Source of the DNA: Levilactobacillus wangkuiensis
Lineage (GTDB): Bacteria > Bacillota > Bacilli > Lactobacillales > Lactobacillaceae
Reading direction: 5' to 3'
NCBI RefSeq assembly: GCF_016861605.1
Contig: NZ_BOLM01000002.1
Coordinates: 62,001 to 126,000 of the forward strand
Length of the DNA stretch: 64,000 nt
How positions within the stretch are numbered: position 1 is the stretch's first letter; each line of letters begins with the position of its first letter. Under the pieces are notes generated by a model, which was given only the letters and a program-made list of their open reading frames with translations, had not been told where the DNA came from and did no database searches. A program made the position numbers and the translations under genes. Shown here in pieces: positions 36,852 through 45,801 of this stretch.

Positions 36852-37871
36852 TTAAGCCTGAGGCTGCTTGGCCAAGAGATCGACCAGGTCAGTGGCCGGA
36901 ATCTTGCCAAAGTAACTAGCCACATCCAACTGATCAAAGACCGCCTGAATCGCAGTCGGCGTGTACGGAATCCCGGTCAACTGTTGGGTAACCTCTTCAA
37001 TTGGCAATTGGCCAAAGAAGTCCCCATGAATCTGGATGGCTTTGATTTTCCCCTGGTCCACATCGAGGTCAAACTCAACGGTGCCGGCTGGGAAATGCTG
37101 GCGACGGGTCAACGAATAGGCCGGATCATTCCCGTAGATCCAATCCCAATTGTTAAAGTACTGGTCGGCTAAGGCCTTCACCCCAGCCTTATCGGTCGCC
37201 GTCAGCTCGTATTGCTGGGCCTGACTTAAATCGCTGACACCCAGAATCTCTTTGGCCAGGGTGTCCCGGAACTCTTCGATGGTTAAATGTTGGTACTCGG
37301 GCGCACAGTAAGGTTTCAAATTGGTAACCCGACTCCGCACGGACTTGATACCCTTAGTCGCCAACTTGTCGGCTGGGACCTGTAGGGCGTGGGCAATTTG
37401 TGACTGGTCCACGTCATACATCAAGGTGCCATGAGAAAACATGCGGCCATTCTCGACGTGCATGGCGTTGCCGGAGAACTTCTTACCGTCAATCGTCAGG
37501 TCATTGCGCCCCGTCATGGCAGCACCGGTTGCGCCCATTTGATGAAGGGCCTTAATCACGGGATCCGTGAATCGCTTGAAGTTGCCCACGGCATCCCCGT
37601 CATCCTTGGTAATGAAGCTAAAGCTGACGTTCCCCAGGTCGTCGTACACGGCGCCCCCACCGGACGTCCGCCGGGTCAAGATAATGTTGTGGTCCTTCAC
37701 ATATTGTTGGTTGATTTCTGCCAGGACGTTTTGATAACGCCCGACAATGATGCACGGTGAATTCACATAGAAGTACAGGATGGGTTCCGTCAAATCGGCG
37801 TGCTCCATCAGGTACGTTTCAATCGCTAAATTTTGGCGAATATCTAAACTTGGGCTTGCTAGGTAACGCAT
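36852..37871 (-). CDS. lplA: Lipoate--protein ligase A
   Basis: It activates lipoate with ATP and attaches it to E2 or GcvH lipoyl domains. The 339-aa protein has the BPL/LplA catalytic fold with PCIIVGRYQN, RRTSGGGAVYDD and the DLTIDGKKFSGNA segment holding the lysine of the active site. A C-terminal accessory domain completes the long LplA form. ATG 37871 is chosen over an upstream TTG; AGAGGG is eight bases before it. It is transcribed alone. Confidence 0.93.
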   Translation of the reverse strand: MRYLASPSLDIRQNLAIETYLMEHADLTEPILYFYVNSPCIIVGRYQNVLAEINQQYVKDHNIILTRRTSGGGAVYDDLGNVSFSFITKDDGDAVGNFKRFTDPVIKALHQMGATGAAMTGRNDLTIDGKKFSGNAMHVENGRMFSHGTLMYDVDQSQIAHALQVPADKLATKGIKSVRSRVTNLKPYCAPEYQHLTIEEFRDTLAKEILGVSDLSQAQQYELTATDKAGVKALADQYFNNWDWIYGNDPAYSLTRRQHFPAGTVEFDLDVDQGKIKAIQIHGDFFGQLPIEEVTQQLTGIPYTPTAIQAVFDQLDVASYFGKIPATDLVDLLAKQPQA

Positions 37872-37925
37872 CAAGTCATCCCTCTCGATAAGTCTATAAC
37901 TATTCTACCACGAAAAATGAAAGCG

Positions 37926-39341
37926 TTACCCAGCTTGTGAAATTTCTCGAACGCGGCTGTGGTGATACCCATAAGACACGTAGACAATCAGGCCGATGAC
38001 GACCCAGACGCCAAAGGCTTCCCAGGTAAAGGCCTGCAGCTGCGTCATCAGGTAGACACACGCCAGGAATGAGGCAATTGGCAGGTACGGATACAGGGGC
38101 ACCTTAAACGAGGTGTCCAGATTCTTAAACCGTTCATCATGGCGCAGGAAGACGATTCCCAATGAAACCATGGCAAACGCCGACAACGTCCCAATGTTGA
38201 CCAATTCCGCAATCTTATCGATGGGAATCACGGCCGCAAAGACACTGGCAATGGCCCCAAAAATCCAGGTGTTGGCCACGGGCACGTGCGTCTTCGGATT
38301 TAATTTCTTCAGTGAAGCTGGCAACAGGCCGTCACGGCTGATAGCAAACAATAGCCGGGTGCCTCCGTAGGACATCACGATCAACACGGTCGTCATCCCC
38401 ACGATAGCCCCAAAGGAAATCACGCCCGATGCCCAGTTCTGATGGATCAACGTCAACGCTAAGGCCACGGGATCGGCCACGTTCAGCTTGGTGTAGTGCA
38501 CCACGCCAACCAAGACGGCCGACAGACTCACATACAGAACGGCGGCCACCAAGAGCGAGCTGATAATCCCAATCGGCATGTTGCGCTTGGGATTCTTGAC
38601 TTCTTCACTAGCGGTCGACACGGCATCAAACCCGATGTAGGCGTAGAATGCCACGGCCGCCCCCTTGAAGATACCGCTCGTTCCAAAGGGTAAGAACGGA
38701 TTGTAGTTCGCTGGTTTAACGTAAAAAATAGCAATTCCGATAAATAATAAAATAACCAAGATTTTAACGATCACCATGATGTTGTTGATCTTGGCCGACT
38801 CCCGAATGCCCTTCGAGAGCAACCAGGCCACCAACATGGTAATGACTAAGGCCACGACGTCGATGCCGCCGCCCTTAACCCCAGCGGTCCCGGCCGCAGC
38901 CTGCAGGAACGGTGGGAGTTTTAAACCAAAACCGGCTAAGAGGTTCTGGAAATAAGAGGACCAGCTCACAGCCACCGAGGACACCGCAAATAGGTATTCA
39001 GAAATAAGCGCCCACCCGAGAATCCAGGCCGCAAACTCACCAAAGACCGCGTAAACATAGGTATACGCACTCCCGGCAAGCGGGATGGTAGAAGAGAACT
39101 CGGAGTAACACAGGGCAGCCATTGCACAAACGACAACGGCAATCAGGTAGGACAACATGACCCCGGGTCCGGTATAGTTGGCGGCAATCAGGCCGGGCGT
39201 GATAAAGATTCCGGACCCCACGATGGCCCCAATTCCCATGGTGGTCAGACTAAACGCCGTCAGCGTCTTTTCCAGACCCGTTTTCTTGTATAAATCCGTC
39301 TGCACCTGTTTCTTAATAAAGAGTTGCTTTGGTCGTCCCAA
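37926..39341 (-). CDS. APC-family amino acid permease
   Basis: This 471-aa membrane protein has about 12-13 helices and the APC hallmark GIGAIVGSGIFITPG near the N-terminus. FYAYIGFDAVSTASEEVKNP in the middle is typical of the cationic amino acid transporter (YfnA/CAT-like) subgroup. The start is TTG 39341 with GGAAGGAGGGG just upstream; a longer frame from 39407 starts before the -10 box and is rejected. The substrate is unknown. Confidence 0.88.
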   Translation of the reverse strand: MGRPKQLFIKKQVQTDLYKKTGLEKTLTAFSLTTMGIGAIVGSGIFITPGLIAANYTGPGVMLSYLIAVVVCAMAALCYSEFSSTIPLAGSAYTYVYAVFGEFAAWILGWALISEYLFAVSSVAVSWSSYFQNLLAGFGLKLPPFLQAAAGTAGVKGGGIDVVALVITMLVAWLLSKGIRESAKINNIMVIVKILVILLFIGIAIFYVKPANYNPFLPFGTSGIFKGAAVAFYAYIGFDAVSTASEEVKNPKRNMPIGIISSLLVAAVLYVSLSAVLVGVVHYTKLNVADPVALALTLIHQNWASGVISFGAIVGMTTVLIVMSYGGTRLLFAISRDGLLPASLKKLNPKTHVPVANTWIFGAIASVFAAVIPIDKIAELVNIGTLSAFAMVSLGIVFLRHDERFKNLDTSFKVPLYPYLPIASFLACVYLMTQLQAFTWEAFGVWVVIGLIVYVSYGYHHSRVREISQAG

Positions 39342-39394
39342 GTCGACCCCTCCTTCCAAATGATTAATGAGAATTTGATTAAACCAATTATCAT

Positions 39395-39423
39395 AGTCTA
39401 ATTTCATTTGGTCGCAATGTCAA
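39395..39423 (-). promoter_or_regulatory. Promoter of the APC permease gene
   Basis: On the minus strand consensus TTGACA (39418-39423) and TAGACT (39395-39400) are spaced by 17 bp, about 54 bp before the TTG start. Confidence 0.75.
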
Positions 39424-39526
39424 GTGAAAAATCGCCTGAAAGCGGATAACTGTGGGCTTAATTGCTGATTTTGTCCCTAAAGCTCGTGCGGGATGGTTGA
39501 CGCCATTAATCTCTCAGAAAGCGGTA

Positions 39527-40000
39527 CTAAATCCGCGGCCGTTCCCGGCGGCCCCCACCAACCGGTGCCATATCTAGAAAAGTGCTGAGCTTATTCTCAA
39601 AGGCTGCTTCCTTGTGGGGGAGCTGGGGATGCCGTTGGGCCAGTTGCACCAGTCGCTGATAATTCCGCGGCCCCAACGCCTGTACCTTGTGATCCCGGTC
39701 AGCAATCACCTTGGTCACGACCGTTGCCGCATTGTTCGCACCGTATTCCACACACCGTGTTGCCGCAGAATATTTGCGATGACGGTCCCGGTCAATCAGG
39801 ATGTCATACCCCACCCGGTGCTTGGACTTTTGCCCCATGTGATGATCACTGATGCGAATCTCTTTCAACACATCATGGTCCAGGTGTAAATACAGGCTGG
39901 GGGTCCGATGACTAGTGACGCGCACGTGAACACCGGCGGCCCGTAGCTGAACAATAATCGTGCGAATCAGGACCTTCAACTGGTCATCGGTCATTTTCAT
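39527..40000 (-). CDS. Conserved-looking hypothetical protein, 157 aa
   Basis: I do not recognise this protein. It is basic and soluble with no signal or membrane segment. A region around SLYLHLDHDVLKEIRISDHH is followed by KSKHRVGYDILIDRD, a style seen in small accessory or phage-type proteins; this resemblance is an impression, not a match. The tail ends in GGGRRERPRI. The ATG follows CAGGAGG. The 44-aa frame just upstream overlaps its start by 17 bp, so translation of the two is probably coupled. Confidence 0.7.
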   Translation of the reverse strand: MKMTDDQLKVLIRTIIVQLRAAGVHVRVTSHRTPSLYLHLDHDVLKEIRISDHHMGQKSKHRVGYDILIDRDRHRKYSAATRCVEYGANNAATVVTKVIADRDHKVQALGPRNYQRLVQLAQRHPQLPHKEAAFENKLSTFLDMAPVGGGRRERPRI

Positions 40001-40118
40001 GGGAAACCTCCTGTTGGTGAATCCGCTCAGTCATGGTACTGCCAAATTCCAACGCCTTGGCCGCGCCATTCAACTGGCCGGCCATGATGAATAAGTCCTC
40101 AACGTGCATGCTGGTCAT
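39984..40118 (-). CDS. Small protein, 44 aa, overlapping the next gene
   Basis: A short frame starting with MTSMHVEDLFIM, preceded by GGGAG at six bases. It includes GQLNGAAKALEFGS and ends in ENDR. It stops 17 bp inside the downstream 157-aa gene, whose ribosome-binding site lies within it. The size and overlap suggest a coupled leader gene or partner protein. A chance frame is possible because it is short. Confidence 0.5.
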   Translation of the reverse strand: MTSMHVEDLFIMAGQLNGAAKALEFGSTMTERIHQQEVSHENDR

Positions 40119-40362
40119 CCCCTACTCCCTTAAATTATTCCCAGCATACCCTGCCAACTAACGATGGGTCTAGACCCTTTCACCCGCCTACAGGGAATCT
40201 TAAACTCTGATAATTTTAATTATCAAAACACCCATTTTAGCCCCATTGCGGCACCGTTCTCAAAAAAAATAACATTTTTTGGCCGATCATTTTCTTCTAC
40301 TAGTGCCGTTTATTTGATGAGGGACCAACCAGAAAAAATCTCGCTAAATTCTAATTTAGGCA
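40119..40362. other. AT-rich region with a palindrome
   Basis: Non-coding. It contains the perfect inverted repeat TGATAATT-TT-AATTATCA (40208-40225), a candidate operator, and runs of A and T. It lies between the divergent small-protein unit and the asnA promoter. Confidence 0.4.
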
Positions 40363-40390
40363 TTTACAATTTTCAAAATGGTGCTAGTAT
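40363..40390 (+). promoter_or_regulatory. Promoter of the asnA T-box transcript
   Basis: TTTACA (40363-40368) and TAGTAT (40385-40390) are spaced by 16 bp. The leader begins about 20 bp later. Confidence 0.65.
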
Positions 40391-40410
40391 TAATGCCACA
40401 AGATAAAAAA

Positions 40411-40688
40411 CGCAGGAAAGAGGAGTAAGTTTAATCAGCCTGTCAGTGAGTTGGGACTTAGTGCAAACCCAATCAGTGCTTGATTTTTCCGAAAAACACT
40501 TTCTTAGTTGCTTCCTGAAATGACGCTGTCACGCTAGGGTAAGCCGTTAACCGGTACGTTACCATCGGTGGAGTATGTTTGTACTCTGATTGAGCTGGCC
40601 GATCATTTGGATCGACAACTTGGGTGGTACCGCGAAAAGGTTTTTCGTCCCTTGATTTTACACAAGGGATGGAAAACCTTTTTGTTTT
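40411..40688 (+). ncRNA. T-box leader of asnA
   Basis: The leader starts with AGGAAAGAGGAGTAAG, as in T-box Stem I. It contains the near-universal T-box sequence GGGTGGTACCGCG at 40622-40634. A long terminator hairpin follows (AAAGGTTTT and TCCCTTG pairing with CAAGGGA and GGAAAACCTTT) with a T-rich end by 40688. Uncharged tRNA(Asn) would favour antitermination. An AAC triplet near 40550 is a plausible Asn specifier, but the Stem I fold was not solved. Confidence 0.9.
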
Positions 40689-40723
40689 ATCTTAAATCAG
40701 GCCCCAAGAAGGAGAAAAAGCTT

Positions 40724-41734
40724 ATGCATTTAATTATTCCAAAATCATACGATCCAAAGTTATCCGTTCGGGAAACGCAGACTGCCATTCGTTACATTCG
40801 GGAAACTTTCCAAGAAGAATTCGGTAAGCAACTGAACCTGTCTCGCCTGTCCGCCCCCATGTTTGTGGAAAAAGCCACTGGGTTAAACGACAACCTGAAC
40901 GGCATCGAAAAGCCCGTGTCCTTCACCATGGCCGACATGGGCGCCGACGACACGATTGAAATCGTCCACTCCCTGGCAAAATGGAAGCGGGTCGCTCTTA
41001 AGCGTTACGGCTTTAACCTGCATGAAGGCCTGTACACCAACATGAACGCCATCCGTAAAGACGAAGACCTCGACAACTTCCACTCCGCTTACGTGGACCA
41101 ATGGGACTGGGAAAAGGTCATCACCAAGGAAGAACGGACCGAAGCCACGTTGAAGCAAACGGTGCGGACCATCTTCAAGGTGATCAAGCACATGGAACAC
41201 GAAGTTTGGTACAAGTTCCCCGAGGCCGTACACCACTTGCCAGACGAGATTCACTTCATCACAACGCAAGAATTGGAAGACATGTACCCAACCATGACGC
41301 CGCGGGAACGCGAGAATGCCATTAGCAAGAAACTCGGTTGCGTCTTCCTGATGAAGATTGGGGACGCCCTAAAGAGTGGCAAACGTCACGACGGCCGCGC
41401 ACCCGACTACGATGACTGGCAATTAAACGGGGACATCATGTTCTGGTACGAACCGTTACAACAAGCCATCGAAATCTCCAGCATGGGTATCCGGGTCGAC
41501 GCTGCTTCCATGAAGCGTCAACTGAAGCTGGCTCACGCCGAAGACCGCCTCAGCCTCCCTTATCACCAAATGGTCTTGAACGAAGAGGTTCCTTACACCA
41601 TTGGTGGTGGGATCGGTCAATCCCGTCTCTGCATGTTATTGCTGGGTAAGGCCCACGTCGGTGAAGTTCAAGCTGCCCTGTGGCCTCAAGAAATGATCGA
41701 TAAATGTGAAGCCAACGGGATTCATTTACTTTAA
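40724..41734 (+). CDS. asnA: Aspartate--ammonia ligase (asparagine synthetase A)
   Basis: It makes asparagine from aspartate, ammonia and ATP. The 336-aa protein has the class II aminoacyl-tRNA synthetase-like fold of AsnA, with [18 protein letters not shown] near residue 75 and the C-terminal [15 protein letters not shown]. The start is ATG 40724 with AAGGAG upstream; the open frame extends back into the T-box and that part is not coding. The T-box makes expression respond to Asn-tRNA charging. Confidence 0.95.
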   Translation: MHLIIPKSYDPKLSVRETQTAIRYIRETFQEEFGKQLNLSRLSAPMFVEKATGLNDNLNGIEKPVSFTMADMGADDTIEIVHSLAKWKRVALKRYGFNLHEGLYTNMNAIRKDEDLDNFHSAYVDQWDWEKVITKEERTEATLKQTVRTIFKVIKHMEHEVWYKFPEAVHHLPDEIHFITTQELEDMYPTMTPRERENAISKKLGCVFLMKIGDALKSGKRHDGRAPDYDDWQLNGDIMFWYEPLQQAIEISSMGIRVDAASMKRQLKLAHAEDRLSLPYHQMVLNEEVPYTIGGGIGQSRLCMLLLGKAHVGEVQAALWPQEMIDKCEANGIHLL

Positions 41735-41741
41735 TCCTAAC

Positions 41742-41795
41742 TAAAAAGTCACGTTTCAGATAGCCGCTAACCGGTTATTTGAAACGTGACTTTTC
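41742..41795. terminator. Bidirectional terminator between asnA and ktrA
   Basis: AAAAGTCACGTTTCA and TGAAACGTGACTTTT form a perfect 15-bp stem around a 21-nt loop, with T runs on both strands. Confidence 0.88.
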
Positions 41796-41807
41796 TATTG
41801 TAGAAAT

Positions 41808-42473
41808 TTATTTTTTTAACGTCTCATCCAGCTTCTCAACGTTGGCAATGGGTCCGACCACCGTGAGTACGTCATGCAGCTGCACGATGTCCGTGGGTTG
41901 CGGGGAGATGTTGATGGCGTGGCCGTGTTGAATCGCAATCACGGTCAAATCAAAGCGTTGCCGCAGGTTTAATTTGACCAGGTCCTGATTCACAAAGTTC
42001 GGGTCGGTGATGACGACTTCGGCCAGCGTGTACTCATCGCTGAGATCAATGAAGTTCAAGATGTGATTCGACAGGAGCTTACGCACGATGCTGTGCCCCA
42101 TGTCGCGTTCGGGGAAGATCACTTGATCCGCCCCCACACGCTTCAATACGCGGCCGTGGTCGCTGGTTTCGGCCTTGGCAATCACCTTCTGGGCGCCGAG
42201 TTCCTTGGTCAACATGGTCGTCAAAATGCTGGCTTCCATGTTATTGCCGATGCCAACAATGACGTAATCAAAGGTGTCGATGTTCAGACCGCGCAAGACG
42301 TCCTCATCGCGGGTATCCGCAATCAACGTCTGCGTGGCGATGTCCATCATTTCGTTGACCGGTTCCTCGCGAACGTCCACTGCAAGCACGTCTTGATGCG
42401 CCTCCACGAGCGTTTGCACGACGCTCTGACCGAAGCGGCCGAGCCCCAGGACCGCAAAACTTTTCTTTGTCAT
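41808..42473 (-). CDS. ktrA: Potassium uptake regulatory subunit KtrA/KtrC
   Basis: This peripheral RCK protein gates the KtrB channel in response to ATP/ADP and cyclic di-AMP in other Firmicutes. The 221-aa protein has a Rossmann-type RCK_N domain (LGLGRFGQS, about 9-17) and a C-terminal RCK_C domain (about 140-221). It is the second gene after ktrB, 12 bp apart. Confidence 0.92.
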   Translation of the reverse strand: MTKKSFAVLGLGRFGQSVVQTLVEAHQDVLAVDVREEPVNEMMDIATQTLIADTRDEDVLRGLNIDTFDYVIVGIGNNMEASILTTMLTKELGAQKVIAKAETSDHGRVLKRVGADQVIFPERDMGHSIVRKLLSNHILNFIDLSDEYTLAEVVITDPNFVNQDLVKLNLRQRFDLTVIAIQHGHAINISPQPTDIVQLHDVLTVVGPIANVEKLDETLKK

Positions 42474-42485
42474 GGTAAAACCTTC

Positions 42486-43838
42486 CTAACCAATTAAAAT
42501 GTTTTCTTCTGGATAACGAATCAGGTTGACCTTGGTCTGCCGCTTAGACAGCGAGTACAGCGACGTGAAAATACCGACCCGACCGACAAACATCAGCATC
42601 ATGATCACTAATTTACCGATCACCGTTAGATGTGGGGTCAACCCCAGGCTCAGCCCCACGGTCCCAAACGCCGACAGCACTTCAAACACGATGTACTCGA
42701 GCCCAAAGCCCTTCGGAATCTTTTCCGTCTGTGTCAAGATCAGCGTGGCCACGACAATCACAACACTGGCCAGGAACACCAGTAACAACGCCCGACTAAT
42801 GTTAGTTTGACTAAAGCGCCGGCGACTGAATTCAACGTCCTTCTTGCCCCGTAATTGGGCAATACTTTGGAGCATCAAGACCCCAAACGTCGTGGTCTTG
42901 ATCCCCCCGGCAGTCGATCCGGGCGTCCCACCAACAAACATCAGAATCATAATCAAAAAGATACTCCCGGACTGTAGGTCATTCGTCGGCAAGGTAATCA
43001 GCCCCGCGGTTCGTGGTGTGACACTGAGGAACAGCGTATTGACGGTCCGGTTGAACCAGGACGTGTTCTTCGGCAACAACGAGAGGTCCCGCTCCGTGAT
43101 CAGCAATAGGACAAACCCAACGACGAACAGCGTGCCGGTCGTGACCAACGTCAACTTCGAGTTCAGGCTCAGGCGTTTGCGCTCATGATACAGCAGGAGG
43201 TCCCGCCAAACCAGGAAGCCCAGTCCCCCACCAATAATCAGAATAATCGTGACAATCAGGAGGTACGAGTCATCGCGAAAGCCCATCAGGCTGTTTCCAA
43301 AAATATCGAACCCGGCGTTACAAAATGACATCACCGCGTGGTAGACCGACGCATACAGGCCCCGTTTCCACCCGTAACGCGGAATAAAGTCAAACGTGAG
43401 TAAACACGCACCCCCAAGTTGGAAGAGCGCAGAGAGGCCGACAACGTATCTCATGACGCTCTTGGTGTCGCTCAAATTTTCCAAATTCAGGGATTCCTTC
43501 ACCATCAGCTGCGTCGACAGGTCGAGGTTGCGCCGAATGATGTTAAAGAGGAGCACGGCGAAGGTCATGTATCCCAAGGCCCCAATTTCGGACAAGCCCA
43601 AAATAACCACCTGACCAAAAAAAGACCAGTGTTCGGCCGTGTTGACGACCGTGAGCCCGGTGATACAGGTGGCCGAGGTCGCCGTAAATAAGGTATTAAT
43701 AAAGGCGGTGCCGCGCATCCCGTTGGTGGCGATAGGCAGACTCAGTAGCACTGTGCCAATCGTAATCAGGAAGATGAACCCCCACACCATCTTTTTGGAC
43801 AATGTATCAAATAATCTTGAATGCGTAATTTTTTCCAT
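42486..43838 (-). CDS. ktrB: Potassium uptake channel subunit KtrB
   Basis: This membrane subunit takes up K+ (with Na+ in some species). The 450-aa protein has the four M1-P-M2 repeats of the Trk/Ktr/HKT superfamily, with selectivity-filter segments such as ATSATCITGL and the later GGTPGSTAGGIKTT. It is followed directly by ktrA. The promoter could be the TTGTTT/TAAGCT pair about 45 bp upstream, but it is weak. Confidence 0.93.
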   Translation of the reverse strand: MEKITHSRLFDTLSKKMVWGFIFLITIGTVLLSLPIATNGMRGTAFINTLFTATSATCITGLTVVNTAEHWSFFGQVVILGLSEIGALGYMTFAVLLFNIIRRNLDLSTQLMVKESLNLENLSDTKSVMRYVVGLSALFQLGGACLLTFDFIPRYGWKRGLYASVYHAVMSFCNAGFDIFGNSLMGFRDDSYLLIVTIILIIGGGLGFLVWRDLLLYHERKRLSLNSKLTLVTTGTLFVVGFVLLLITERDLSLLPKNTSWFNRTVNTLFLSVTPRTAGLITLPTNDLQSGSIFLIMILMFVGGTPGSTAGGIKTTTFGVLMLQSIAQLRGKKDVEFSRRRFSQTNISRALLLVFLASVVIVVATLILTQTEKIPKGFGLEYIVFEVLSAFGTVGLSLGLTPHLTVIGKLVIMMLMFVGRVGIFTSLYSLSKRQTKVNLIRYPEENILIG

Positions 43839-43950
43839 AATTTCCCATTCCTATTCGCTATTCTCTTCAGCTTAAGACAATCACGCGGGGAAAACAATAC
43901 CCATTTCCAGTCAGGCCACTGACCTCCCAAACGGTTGACTGCATCGCACA

Positions 43951-43983
43951 AAAAAATCCCCACCAACTGAATGGTGAGGATTT
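43951..43983 (-). terminator. Terminator after rpsI
   Basis: On the minus strand AAATCCTCACC and GGTGGGGATTT pair with a wobble, followed by a T tract, about 22 bp after the rpsI stop. Confidence 0.88.
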
Positions 43984-44005
43984 CCAAATCGAAAATATCG
44001 AAATA

Positions 44006-44398
44006 TTAACGCTTTGAGAATTGTGAAGCCTTACGTGCCTTCTTCAGACCTGGCTTCTTCCGTTCCTTCATACGAGCGTCACGAGTCAAGAGACCCGCAC
44101 GCTTCAATGGGCCACGGAAATCTGGGTCAACTTCGAGCAATGCCCGAGCAATCCCATGACGAGTTGCGCCGGCTTGACCGGAGAACCCACCACCGCGAAC
44201 AGTAACTAATGCATCATAGTTACCGAGCGTTTCCGTAACGTTGAATGGTTGTAAAACAACTTCACGGATACTTGCGAATGGAATGTAATCTTCGATTGCC
44301 TTGTTGTTCATAACAATTTTGCCTGAGCCGGGTACTAAACGTACACGAGCAGAGGAGTTTTTACGACGGCCAGTGCCGCGATATTGAACTTGTGCCAA
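44006..44398 (-). CDS. rpsI: 30S ribosomal protein S9
   Basis: The 130-aa S9 has the N-terminal [14 protein letters not shown] and the C-terminal [12 protein letters not shown] that reaches the P-site tRNA. It is 14 bp downstream of rplM, the standard pair, and ends at a terminator. Confidence 0.97.
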   Translation of the reverse strand: MAQVQYRGTGRRKNSSARVRLVPGSGKIVMNNKAIEDYIPFASIREVVLQPFNVTETLGNYDALVTVRGGGFSGQAGATRHGIARALLEVDPDFRGPLKRAGLLTRDARMKERKKPGLKKARKASQFSKR

Positions 44399-44412
44399 TT
44401 TGGTTTTCCTCC

Positions 44413-44856
44413 TTAGATAAGGTTAGTAATGTCTAATACTTCTGGCTTTTGTGCTTCGTGCTTGTGGTCTTCACCAGCATACACGTGAAGCTTCAATGCC
44501 ATTTGGTGACCTAAGGAGTTCTTAGGAAGCATGCCTTGTACAGAAGTTTCGATCAACTTTTCTGGGTTTTCGGCCCGGAAGTTACCGGCAGTCCGTGACT
44601 TTAAGCCACCAGGAAAACCAGTGTGGTGATAGTAAATCTTGTCGGTAGCCTTACGACCAGTTAAAGCGACTTTGCTAGCGTTGATGATGATTACGTTATC
44701 ACCAGTGTCCACGTTAGGGGTGAACGTTGGCTTGTTCTTACCACGTAATACAGATGCAACGACTGAAGCAAGCCGACCTAAACTAACGTCGGTTGCGTCG
44801 ACAATGTACCATTTGCGATCAATGTCGCTAGGTTTTGCAATATAAGTTGTACGCAC
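44413..44856 (-). CDS. rplM: 50S ribosomal protein L13
   Basis: The 147-aa L13 has the signatures [17 protein letters not shown] and GMLPKNSLG. The start is GTG 44856 (VRTTYIAKP) because GGAGG lies eight bases upstream and this gives the usual length. A longer frame to 44961 runs into the leader and is rejected. It is co-transcribed with rpsI and preceded by an L13-type leader. Confidence 0.96.
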   Translation of the reverse strand: MRTTYIAKPSDIDRKWYIVDATDVSLGRLASVVASVLRGKNKPTFTPNVDTGDNVIIINASKVALTGRKATDKIYYHHTGFPGGLKSRTAGNFRAENPEKLIETSVQGMLPKNSLGHQMALKLHVYAGEDHKHEAQKPEVLDITNLI

Positions 44857-44940
44857 GTTAAATTCCTCCATAAATCTGTGTTTGTCTGACACCAAGTAAA
44901 CTTTCCGGGGCTTATCGTGGGGCAAACAATACCAACAACC
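44857..44940 (-). ncRNA. Probable L13 autoregulatory leader
   Basis: About 80 bases of non-coding leader separate the promoter from rplM. It contains GTTTGCCCCACG and CCCCGG segments and a closing GTTTG/CAAAC pairing near the ribosome-binding site. Firmicutes have an L13 leader of this size in this place. The match is by position and general shape, not by a covariance search. Confidence 0.55.
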
Positions 44941-44969
44941 ATAATACAAAGTTTTACCCATAAAGTCAA
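44941..44969 (-). promoter_or_regulatory. Promoter of rplM-rpsI
   Basis: On the minus strand TTGACT (44964-44969) and TATTAT (44941-44946) are spaced by 17 bp, just after truA. Confidence 0.75.
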
Positions 44970-44994
44970 TGATTGTTTGTCCCCCGAACGAAAT

Positions 44995-45792
44995 TTACCG
45001 CTGATGTTGGGGTAATTTCGTCGGATGCGCCGGGTCCTCTCCTTGATAATACACGTGTTTCAAATATAGTCCAGCCGCTGGCACCGTTCGCCGAGCCTGC
45101 TTGCGGTCCTTGACTTTGTACAAACGTAAAATATCATGCACGGGCCGCGTCCCGGAGCCAATTTCGACTAGGACGCCGACCATGATCCGCACTTGATTGT
45201 ACATAAAGCCATTGCCATAAAATTCAAAGACCAATTCATTGTTGGCCTGATCGATGTGGCAAGTAGCCTCGTAAATGGTCCGGACAAAGGTTCGTGTCTG
45301 CGCTCCAGAGGCCACAAAGCTGGTAAAATCATGTTCCCCAATTAAGTCCGCCAAGGCAAGCTTAATTTTTTCCAAATCAACGGGAAATTTCCACTGGCCA
45401 GTATAATTTCGTTTGAAAGGGTTGCGGAACTCCCCCATGTCCATCCGGTAAAGGTACCGCTTGCCTGACACGTTGTAGCGCGCATGAAAGTCTGGTGCGG
45501 CCAACTCGACCTTGGTGACCTCCATATCCATCGGTAACATGCTGTTTAAGCCCTTGCGCATGTTCTCCGCGGGGATGTCAAAGGGAAAGTCGAAATGGGC
45601 CACCTGCGCCAAGGCATGGACCCCAGCGTCGGTCCGCCCTGATCCGTAGATGACGATGGCGGGCGTTGGATTCTTGGCCATTTTGTTGATGACCTTCGTC
45701 AAAACGCTCTCCACCGTGCGTTTGTGCGGCTGCCGCTGGAAACCAGCGAAGTCAGTCCCATCATACATAAAAGTTACTTTATAACGTTGCAT
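44995..45792 (-). CDS. truA: tRNA pseudouridine(38-40) synthase
   Basis: It isomerises uridines 38-40 in the anticodon arm. The 265-aa protein has the catalytic Asp55 in GSGRTDAGVHA and the YDGTDFAGFQRQ motif at the N-terminus. It follows ecfT by 9 bp in the conserved ecfA1-ecfA2-ecfT-truA order. Confidence 0.95.
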   Translation of the reverse strand: MQRYKVTFMYDGTDFAGFQRQPHKRTVESVLTKVINKMAKNPTPAIVIYGSGRTDAGVHALAQVAHFDFPFDIPAENMRKGLNSMLPMDMEVTKVELAAPDFHARYNVSGKRYLYRMDMGEFRNPFKRNYTGQWKFPVDLEKIKLALADLIGEHDFTSFVASGAQTRTFVRTIYEATCHIDQANNELVFEFYGNGFMYNQVRIMVGVLVEIGSGTRPVHDILRLYKVKDRKQARRTVPAAGLYLKHVYYQGEDPAHPTKLPQHQR

Positions 45793-45801
45793 CAGATCCT
45801 C

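Noticed and set aside
40568-40723. 52 extra N-terminal codons for AsnA
   Set aside because: They run through the T-box and its terminator; the ribosome-binding site and family alignment place the start at 40724.
44857-44961. A 35-codon N-terminal extension of L13
   Set aside because: It overlaps the leader and promoter, and the remaining 147 aa is the normal length.
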